NCBI RefSeq assembly: GCF_030123325.1
Contig: NZ_CP126106.1
Location: 2,074,001 to 2,138,000 of the forward strand
DNA from: Peribacillus simplex
Lineage (GTDB): Bacteria; Bacillota; Bacilli; Bacillales; DSM-1321
DNA length: 64,000 bases
Direction of reading: 5' to 3'
Of this stretch, positions 57,933 to 64,000 are shown piece after piece. Under the pieces are notes generated by a model that was not told where the DNA came from, made no database searches, and was given only the letters and a program-made list of their open reading frames with translations. The position numbers and the translations under genes are program-made. Every line of letters begins with the position of its first letter. Within the stretch, counting starts at the first letter, position 1.

Positions 57933-58702
57933 AACAAATTGAAGTATTCGTTGATGAGGTTTATCAAGGGGTAGGTGGTAACGAAAAAGAAATCAAAGAT
58001 TTAAAAACAGAAATGAAAAATCATTTACTAGAAGCTGTCTATGAATTGAAAAAAGAAGGAAAATCGGAGCAAGAAGCTATTGAAATTGCAATTGATCGAT
58101 TTGGTGGAGAAAAAGAAATTCGTTCTGTTGTCGGTCAATTGTTTCAGGCACAAAAAATATTTGCTAAAAGAGTGCTTTATATAGCTTTTACATTTCTTTT
58201 ACTTGGAATAATAAGTTTCTTTTCTTTAGGTTTATTTGAATATCAACACTACCAAAACGTTGAAAAGGTAGGTAATGAAATTCTGGGTAGTTTAGGTACT
58301 CTAACAACTATATCTAATGATACAAAAGAAATTATGGTAACAAGTGTAGAGGATAATACGTTAATTTATGGAATAAAAGTAAACTCCGATAACTCCAATT
58401 CAGATTTTGAATTTTCTGAGGACAGACAGGAAACGAATCCATTTATGAAACATTTCAATACTGGATTTAGTAATAAAGATTGGTCTGTTGAAATGGAAAT
58501 TTCAAACTTTGATGATTTAACTTATGGTTCATTATTCATTGGATTAGTGGTTTATTGGGTGTTATTTACTATTTGGGCAACGATCAATGCTTATCATCAT
58601 AGAGGATTAAATACTGGTTGGATTATTGCATTTGCTTTATTAAATGTTGTAGGGTATCTGTTTTTCCGTGTTGGAAAGGGGATAAGAAATGAAACAAATT
58701 GA
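57929..58702 (+). CDS. Permease-prefix-domain-1 membrane protein (257 aa)
   Basis: The N-terminal ~85 residues form the HAAS/permease prefix domain (IEVFVDEVYQGVGGNEKEIK, MKNHLLEAVYELKKEGKSEQ, EAIEIAIDRFGGEKEIRSVV). It is followed by one helix (~88-110), an outer domain (residues ~112-195) and two C-terminal helices (~197-220, ~228-245). It is translationally coupled to PadR. Likely an envelope-stress effector; no enzymatic motif. Confidence 0.85.
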   Translation: MKQIEVFVDEVYQGVGGNEKEIKDLKTEMKNHLLEAVYELKKEGKSEQEAIEIAIDRFGGEKEIRSVVGQLFQAQKIFAKRVLYIAFTFLLLGIISFFSLGLFEYQHYQNVEKVGNEILGSLGTLTTISNDTKEIMVTSVEDNTLIYGIKVNSDNSNSDFEFSEDRQETNPFMKHFNTGFSNKDWSVEMEISNFDDLTYGSLFIGLVVYWVLFTIWATINAYHHRGLNTGWIIAFALLNVVGYLFFRVGKGIRNETN

Positions 58703-58718
58703 ATAATAAAACGGAATT

Positions 58719-58730
58719 TCTTAATGAACT
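58719..58730 (+). repeat. Modular repeat, left edge cut by IS-B3
   Basis: TCTTAATGAACT stops at 58730; the arm continues as CTAACAGGTGCG at 60503. Confidence 0.8.
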
Positions 58731-58877
58731 CCCTCAGTTTAATAGATAATGCTCACGAATACTCGCTTATTCGCAGGATTTCAAACCACATGGTATAGGT
58801 TGCTTCAGATGAACGAAAGAGATAGGACCGTTTTGATAAGATGAGGGCAGATTGAAATAGGGGATCTGTTAAAAATC

Positions 58878-59108
58878 CCATATTATTACATATACTGCAC
58901 GTATTCTCCACGCTGCCCCTGGAGGCTTTCCCTCCCATGTCTCAACGGGTCATAATCCTATGCCCTTTCATTCCTTCGTCATGCCTATCCAAGGGGTGAA
59001 GGCCGGTTTTGCTAACAGAACGGGTCATTGCCCTTTTGTTCATTACATCCAGTACTTCGTGCTTTCTTTGAAATCCTACGGATAAGCCAACTTTCGTTAT
59101 ATAACAAT
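58878..59108 (-). ncRNA. Candidate bridge/seek RNA of IS-B3
   Basis: Guide-like CTAACAG (59012-59018) matches this element's flank CTAACAGG (60503-60510) perfectly. GTTCATT (59038-59044) gives an RNA complementary to the other flank (TTAATGAACT). Confidence 0.5.
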
Positions 59109-59120
59109 GTGAATGTAAAT

Positions 59121-60395
59121 TTACGCTGCTAGTTGTTCAATTGAGAAGATCATTTCCGGTTTATAGGCAGAGCCATTACGAGCTATCCCTACTAGGACAC
59201 GGGCGAGTTTTCCACAAAGTTTCATGATGGATTTCATTTTCTTAATCTTCTTCACTTTAACATTATTCGAGTGTAGGGCTTTAAACTCAGGGTTATTCAT
59301 CACCAGACTCATGGTCGCAAGGAAGATGTAACGCCGCAGGCGTGATCTTCCACGTTTGGAAAGAACAATTTGGCCTTTCCACTTCCCAGAGCTTGCTTCA
59401 GCGAGATGCAATCCTGCATGACGAAGGAGCGCATTCCCGTGAGCGAACCCACTCAAATCTCCAGCTTCTCCTAAGATTCCCGCTAGTGAAATCTCGCTGA
59501 TTCCTTTAATGGCAAGTATTTGCTTAACGAATGGAATCTGTTCCAAGACGTTTGTGACTTCTTGCGTCACTCTTTCGAGTTGGGATGAAGCGAGATCATA
59601 TTCCTCTAATAACTGTCCCAAATGAAGTTTATACGCATCAAGGGCTTGTTTCGTACCAATTGAACGCTTGGCCAATACAAGCAGGGAACGGGCTTTTTTA
59701 TGCCCGGAATGTCGCTTCATACATGATTTCCATCCGGTTACGATATCTTGAGGCTGTAAGGAACATAATTCAGCTGGGGTAGGAAAGAGGCGTAGGGTTG
59801 CGATTGCCCCTTTACATGATACGTCTTTAAACACTTGCCGGAGCTCGGGAAAGACAACATCCACCCAGCGATTAATTTGGTTGATGGAGCTAACAAGACG
59901 CTTAACGATCACATCTCGGTTAGCCATAAGGACACGAAGTTTTTCAAATGATTCTGAAGTGGAACGAACGAAGGCATAGTAGCCATTCTTCACCATATCA
60001 GCGATGACAAGGGCATCTTTTTTATCACTTTTGGATTGCGTATTATCACGATTTTCTTTGTTTCTTTTGACATGGTGAGGATTGACGGTGACGACATCCA
60101 TGTTTTGTTTGACTAGCCACTTTGAAAGGTTTATCCAATAATGGCCGGTAGGTTCCATTCCGACTATCGTTGTGTCTAGATTTTTCATTTGTTTTAGTTC
60201 CTGGATCCAGTTTAGTAAGCTAGTAAAACCCTCCTCGTTATTTTCAAAAGAAAGGGGTTTCCCGACCACAATGCCCCGAAAGTTTACAGCACGGGCCACG
60301 TGTACGTGTTGGGCAATATCCACACCAACAACTAGATGTTGATCCGTAATTCTCTCAATTAGTTGATTTTGTTTGTTTTGCATTTTAAAATTCAT
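59121..60395 (-). CDS. IS1111-type transposase (424 aa), duplicate copy
   Basis: The amino-acid sequence is identical to the transposase at 52193-53467, with the same RBS. It is intact, so this is one of two potentially active copies. It differs from the broken relative at 32724 at many positions, so the two identical copies are the recent ones. Confidence 0.95.
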   Translation of the reverse strand: MNFKMQNKQNQLIERITDQHLVVGVDIAQHVHVARAVNFRGIVVGKPLSFENNEEGFTSLLNWIQELKQMKNLDTTIVGMEPTGHYWINLSKWLVKQNMDVVTVNPHHVKRNKENRDNTQSKSDKKDALVIADMVKNGYYAFVRSTSESFEKLRVLMANRDVIVKRLVSSINQINRWVDVVFPELRQVFKDVSCKGAIATLRLFPTPAELCSLQPQDIVTGWKSCMKRHSGHKKARSLLVLAKRSIGTKQALDAYKLHLGQLLEEYDLASSQLERVTQEVTNVLEQIPFVKQILAIKGISEISLAGILGEAGDLSGFAHGNALLRHAGLHLAEASSGKWKGQIVLSKRGRSRLRRYIFLATMSLVMNNPEFKALHSNNVKVKKIKKMKSIMKLCGKLARVLVGIARNGSAYKPEMIFSIEQLAA

Positions 60396-60502
60396 AGTAG
60401 GGCTTCCTCCTTAAGATTTTGAGTTAGATTGGTCTCTATACTCGTATCTTACTGAGGGGCTCTATTTTTTTCAAACCTGATATTTAACGATCTACAGGAA
60501 TG

Positions 60503-60554
60503 CTAACAGGTGCGTTAGCTGAAGATCGGAGCTGTCTTTAAGACAGCTTTTTTT
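60503..60554 (+). repeat. Modular repeat core between two IS elements
   Basis: CTAACAGGTGCGTTAG, CTGAAGATCG, hairpin GAGCTGTCTTTAAGACAGCTT and T tract to 60554. The left arm edge is at 58719-58730 and the right arm at 62159-62190. Confidence 0.85.
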
Positions 60555-60652
60555 GTATGAAAACACAATAGTAAAAAAGCCATGCTAAAATAAACCCTCC
60601 ATATTCTCATTTTTTTGATGGGCGTTAATGTACTATGTCGTTATTTAACTGG

Positions 60653-61884
60653 TTATGCAGGTTGTTGTTCAGATGGAGCGATTGTATAGCCTTTCTTTTT
60701 TAGGTATTCGATCATTTTTAATTCTTTGTTATTTTGTTTTTCTTCAAGGTAATTTGAGCCTAGTTCATGATAAGGTTCTCCTGTTTTTAAGATGTTGTAA
60801 GCAATCGTTACTAGTAAATGGGCAGAAGCGATTCGTCCCTTCATTTTTCCTTGCCGTTTGGTAATCCTTTTTCGATGTGAAGCAATTCGATTATTTTGCC
60901 TTGATGTCGCTAATACACATTCTACGGCCATCGTTTTTAAAGCTTTATTTCCTTGTGTGGTTTTACTCGTTTTTTTTTACCAGCACTTTCGTAATTTCCA
61001 GGACTCACACCAGCCCAAGAGGCAAGATGTTTAGCTGACTTAAATACGGACATATCAACCCCCATCTCCGCAATAAAAGTAGCTGCGGCAGCTTTGTTCA
61101 CACCAGGTATACCATCCAATAATTCTACTTCCTTACGATAAGGGGACAGGAGTTGATCAATTTGCTTTTCCAATTCTTCTATGGTTTCTTCTAAATAACT
61201 CATATGCTCCCAATGGTAACGCAACATATCACGATGATGACGGCGAATACGACCATTAATTGCATGGGCAATGTCAGTAATACTTGCTTTTGTTCGCCAA
61301 TCCACCATTTTTCGAAGACCATCGGTCTCTATTTTTTCACCGTTTAGAATCGCTTCAAGGATACGGCGTCCCGATACACCAAAAATGTCTGATAGAACGG
61401 AAGTTAGCTTGATATTAGCATCTTGAAGAATTTTGTGAATGCGATTCTGCTCTGAGGTGCGATGATGAATCAATTTTTTTCGATAACGAGTAAGATCTCG
61501 TAAATCACGAATGTCCTCCGGTGGAACAAAATTGCTTTCAATAAGTCCGCATCTTAGAAGCTTGGCAAGCCATTCGGCATCTTTCACATCAGTTTTACGC
61601 CCTGGAACATTTTTAACATGTCTGGCATTGGCCAGAACAAGGTGAAAAGAACCTTCAAGTATATTCCATATTGGTTTCCAGTAGACTCCGGTACTCTCCA
61701 TCACAACATCGGATACCTGAAGGGTAGAGAGCCAATCACTTAAAGCCAAGAGTCCCGTTGTTGTAGTCGAAAACGTTTCAATAGAGGCTTTTGGCTTTTT
61801 ATCTAATGGACCAAATAATACACAGGCTACTACTGTTTCTTGGTGTACATCTAGGCCAGCACACCGTTCAATCATTGCTTCCAT
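60653..61884 (-). pseudogene. IS110-family transposase, frameshifted in an A tract
   Basis: The frame from ATG 61884 runs to about 60937 and changes at ESAGKKK into a short wrong tail. The proper C-terminus (MAVECVLATSRQNNRIASHR ...) lies in another frame to 60653. The cause is one A fewer (nine instead of ten) than in the intact copy at 47990. Everything else is nearly identical. Rescue by slippage on the A run is conceivable. Confidence 0.85.
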
Positions 61885-61894
61885 AGGAGAATCA

Positions 61895-62150
61895 CCTCAA
61901 AAATAGATTAACAATACATATGACAGGAGATTTGTTACAAAAATTTTTGTATACGTACTAGCAGTACACTAAATGGTTCTTCCATACTGTCCCAACCAGT
62001 TTCTTATACAGGGTATCTTCCTTAAGATCCACCAAAAAAAGTTCAGCCTGGTTGTATTGTTATCATCCATTATCGTCAAGGGGTTTATGGGTTAGACTCT
62101 ATTTTTGAGTTTAGATTTTCGTAGTAGATGGTGGCGGCGAGGAGCGCCGC
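61895..62150 (-). ncRNA. Candidate bridge/seek RNA of IS-E2
   Basis: TTTCTTAT (62000-62007) equals the flank TTTCTTAT (62159-62166). AAAAAAAG (62034-62041) gives an RNA complementary to the other flank's T tract side. The TGGCGGCG/CGCCGCCA hairpin lies at 62131-62151. Confidence 0.5.
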
Positions 62151-62158
62151 CATAGGAG

Positions 62159-62190
62159 TTTCTTATGGAACTATCGGGGGCAGGTTAGTT
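62159..62190 (+). repeat. Modular repeat, right arm after IS-E2
   Basis: TTTCTTATGGAACTATCGGG GGCAGGTTAGTT then CATTAAGG. Confidence 0.85.
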
Positions 62191-62458
62191 CATTAAGGAA
62201 ATGTGATTTTATGTTAAAATATGTAAGGGGATTGTGGTGGTTATTTAGGACAACGATTTTCAATTAATACGATGATTAAAAAGAAGAAAGCAAAATACTC
62301 ATTTTCTTGCTAGATATACAAGCAAAAAAACAAATCGTGTGATTGCTAATTCGCGTCTCTCCCGCACAAAACATTTCTTAAAAATTTAACCGGAATTCCT
62401 TAACAACCATTTATACAAACATATCCTTATATAAATAACAAACAAGGGAGAGATAAGT
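62191..62458. other. Intergenic stretch before the membrane protein gene
   Basis: ATGTTAAAATATG (possible -10) at 62211-62223. The rest carries no recognised gene. AAGGGAGAGA at 62444-62453 is the RBS of the next gene. Confidence 0.35.
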
Positions 62459-63121
62459 ATTTTTTTATACGTTTATGAAGCAGGAATTATACTGGGAATT
62501 ATTATGTATGGACTCACCTATTTATTTTTGAGAAAGATAGAGGACAGAACTCAACTTTTACTTCTATTCTCGCTAGGCATATTGATTTTAGTGTTTTCAA
62601 TTTTTGTGATTGGTGGGTTCGAGGGGATGCCGTATGGTGTATTGAGCCTTGGTGTATTGACACTGGCGGTTCTATACTTTTTCTTAATGAGGTATTCCTT
62701 AGGAAGGAAAATTCTCTTTATTGGGGTTCCATTAATCATTGCTCTTCATATATTATTCGTATTTATCAATCAAGTTGACTACCGGGTAGTGGATAAAGAG
62801 AGACTGACGACGGATGATGAAATTGAGAATTATATTGGAATAATTGAGAAAGATACATCGATTGTCGGTTACAAAAAGTTTAAAGGAGGAGAAGGGGAGG
62901 ACTTTTTATTGATAACAATGGGTGGTGAAAGAAAGGGAAATACCATTGAAGTGTTGGAAGTGAAAGAAGATAGTGAAAAGACTATCATCCGCATTCGGAC
63001 ATCTTATAATAAAAACCCTGAGCCAAATCCGTATATAGCTGTAGCACTTACTCGTATAAAATCAAAGATAGTCATTTTGGATACTGATGGAACAAATTAT
63101 GGAGATGGTATATTCGATTAA
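62459..63121 (+). CDS. YesK-like membrane protein with soluble C-terminal domain
   Basis: From ATG 62504 the product is 205 aa, but the frame is open upstream and an ATT at 62459 sits 6 bases after AAGGGAGAGA, adding FLYVYEAGIILGII. This would complete the first membrane helix. Three or four helices follow (to residue ~105), then a ~115-residue soluble part (DDEIENYIGIIEKDTSIVGY ... SKIVILDTDGTNYGDG). The membrane half resembles YesK-type small proteins. A non-standard ATT start, or a mutated ATG, is an inference; 62504 is the conservative start. Confidence 0.6.
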   Translation: MFLYVYEAGIILGIIMYGLTYLFLRKIEDRTQLLLLFSLGILILVFSIFVIGGFEGMPYGVLSLGVLTLAVLYFFLMRYSLGRKILFIGVPLIIALHILFVFINQVDYRVVDKERLTTDDEIENYIGIIEKDTSIVGYKKFKGGEGEDFLLITMGGERKGNTIEVLEVKEDSEKTIIRIRTSYNKNPEPNPYIAVALTRIKSKIVILDTDGTNYGDGIFD

Positions 63122-63296
63122 ACCTTTATATTTTTTTTTCATACTTGGATAGTTCCTAGATATGAATTGATGTATGAGTTGACGTTCGGTGTAATCTTTT
63201 AGACCAGTTTTACTCCTGCCTTTGATCCTTTTCTGCTTGCATTTTACACAAGAAAAAGTATCAAACACTCTTTATGAAATAAATCCTTTTGTTCGA
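63122..63296. other. Intergenic stretch
   Basis: No gene recognised. It ends at the next modular repeat. Confidence 0.3.
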
Positions 63297-63376
63297 CTAA
63301 CAGGTGCGTTAGCTGAAGATCAGAGCTGTCTTTAAGGCAGCTTTTTCTTTATGGAACTATCGGGGCAGGATAGTTG
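63297..63376 (+). repeat. Modular repeat, complete, GAGCTGTC hairpin class
   Basis: ACTAACAGGTGCGTTAG, hairpin AGAGCTGTC/AAGGCAGCTT with T tract, right arm GGAACTATCGGGGCAGGATAGTT. Confidence 0.85.
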
Positions 63377-63440
63377 AAGAAGGAATTTGTATTTACTTCT
63401 AGAATATACATAATTAGGTAATTGGAAGGTGGGAACTTAA

Positions 63441-63668
63441 ATGGATAAGGGCAGTATTTTCGCCCTGCTCGGCTCCAATGGGGCGGGCAAGACAACGGTT
63501 GTCAAAGAAGATTACTTACGGAATAATGGTGACTTTGAATTTGATAAAACCGAGAATAAACGTCCGATGAACATATGGCTCTATGCTAAGTGCTGGACAT
63601 TTCTCGATTCTGATCACCCAGAACAGGATGTGAGTCATCTTTTGATTGCCAATATTCAGTCTCTTTGA
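63441..63668 (+). pseudogene. ABC transporter ATPase fragment (Walker A only)
   Basis: MDKGSIFALLGSNGAGKTTV VK is a Walker A region of an ABC ATPase, in GC-rich codons. From about 63508 the composition drops to AT-rich and the reading frame no longer resembles the family. Signature, Walker B and H-loop are absent. A deletion or recombination joined the start of an acquired ABC gene to other DNA. Confidence 0.65.
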
Positions 63669-63755
63669 TGCATCGAACACGCTTTCAAGCATTGATAACA
63701 AAAGAGAATTTGTAGAACAATAGGGCTGATAAAAAAGTAAAGAGAGGGAAACCAA

Positions 63756-64000
63756 ATGAAAAAGATTACAACGGGACAAAGCAACACTGGCTTATCCGAA
63801 ACAGGGCTACGCAGAATGCGCGACGTGCTGGCACGGCATGTCGAGTCCGGGAAGATTCCAGGGCTCGTCGCCCTGGTCAGCCGGTACGGTGAGACGCACG
63901 TCGAAGCGATCGGCACGATGCGCCATGACGGTGGCGCGCCGATGCGCCGGGACACGATCTTCCGGTTGGCGTCCACTTCCAAGCCGCTCGCGGTCGCGTC
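63756..64000 (+). CDS. Serine hydrolase, beta-lactamase (class C-like) family, 5' part
   Basis: Runs off the window end. MKKITTGQSNTGLSETGLRR, MRDVLARHVESGKIPGLVAL and DTIFRLASTSKPLAVA contain the catalytic S-x-x-K (S-T-S-K) of penicillin-binding/beta-lactamase-fold serine hydrolases. No signal peptide is seen, so it is more likely a cytosolic esterase or EstB-like enzyme than a secreted beta-lactamase. The codons are strongly GC-rich (CGC, GTC, GGC), unlike the neighbours, suggesting transfer. RBS AGAGAGGG before ATG 63756. Confidence 0.85.
   Translation, partial: MKKITTGQSNTGLSETGLRRMRDVLARHVESGKIPGLVALVSRYGETHVEAIGTMRHDGGAPMRRDTIFRLASTSKPLAVA

Larger units (their letters stand above)
58729..60502 (-). 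mobile_element. IS1111-group element (IS-B3), 1774 bp
   Basis: Same length and sequence as IS-B2 apart from about one base (T51877/C58805). CT is common to both junctions. It shares its target repeat copy with IS-E2, which begins 52 bp further on. Confidence 0.88.
60555..62158 (-). mobile_element. IS110-group element (IS-E2), 1.60 kb, transposase frameshifted
   Basis: Near-identical sister of IS-E1. It sits in the T tract of the same repeat copy that IS-B3 entered at the left arm. Flanks: ...GCTTTTTTT on the left and TTTCTTATGGAACTATC on the right. Confidence 0.8.

Noticed and set aside
5123..63376. Modular repeats as integron attC sites
   Set aside because: The arms do not fit the RYYYAAC/GTTRRRY core pattern and no integron integrase gene is in the window. 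Only the cassette-like layout is similar.

Overview
The window looks like the chromosome of a low-GC Bacillaceae bacterium (Bacillus, Neobacillus or Peribacillus type; the genus cannot be fixed by eye). The signs are strong Shine-Dalgarno sites, frequent TTG/GTG starts, ECF sigma modules, a sucrose PTS operon, PadR/MarR/MerR regulators and IS4/IS231-type relics. It is a plastic accessory region. Ordinary one- to five-gene units are separated by a very dense dispersed repeat and by nine IS110-family elements. I saw no tRNA, rRNA, CRISPR array or replication origin.

Layout. 1-3860: old-yellow-enzyme fragments, two tandem quinone-oxidoreductase-like genes and several broken genes. 3993-4778: a GC-rich SDR gene. 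5379-6984: ECF sigma factor plus a membrane partner. 7546-11000: small genes, a DUF418 membrane protein, two IS4-type relics and a broken PadR gene. 13124-17728: a second ECF sigma operon with an ABC-2 exporter. 18022-24339: XRE, DinB, MarR plus MBL-fold, SDR, WYL and small stress-type proteins. 24579-30465: sucrose regulon scrR / scrA-scrB-scrK plus EIIA-Glc. 30748-32532: divergent ene-reductase and MerR gene. 34558-46334: EamA exporter, methyltransferase, lipoprotein, PhzF, a small-multidrug operon and a TetR-ABC operon. 46357-58702: broken Nudix gene, RHH protein, DinB, MarR, PadR and several very small membrane proteins. 62459-64000: membrane protein, ABC fragment and the start of a GC-rich beta-lactamase-type gene.

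The most interesting content is the repeat and its parasites. About 27 copies of a modular element lie almost all in the same orientation. Each has a left arm AACTAACGGGTGCGTTAGTT, an exchangeable terminator-like hairpin with a T tract, and a right arm AACTAACGGGGCAGGWTAGTT. They separate single genes or small operons like cassette boundaries. All nine IS110/IS1111-type insertions lie inside copies of this repeat, at only a few exact positions. Their long noncoding ends contain short segments matching their own left flank (same sense) and right flank (reverse complement), 15-26 nt apart. This is what is expected of bridge/seek RNAs, and the segments co-vary with the flank between related elements. 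Two elements share a single repeat copy at 58.7-62.2 kb.

A second repeat class, tandem 20-bp units containing AGTCGTACCGTTT, occurs in four short arrays. One directly follows a ribbon-helix-helix gene. Local regulation can also be read: paired GGAACCGGTTCC operators before scrA, a 10-bp stem terminator-like hairpin between scrA and scrB, matching TAGTTTA palindromes before a MarR gene and its MBL-fold neighbour, and an ECF-type promoter before the first sigma factor gene.
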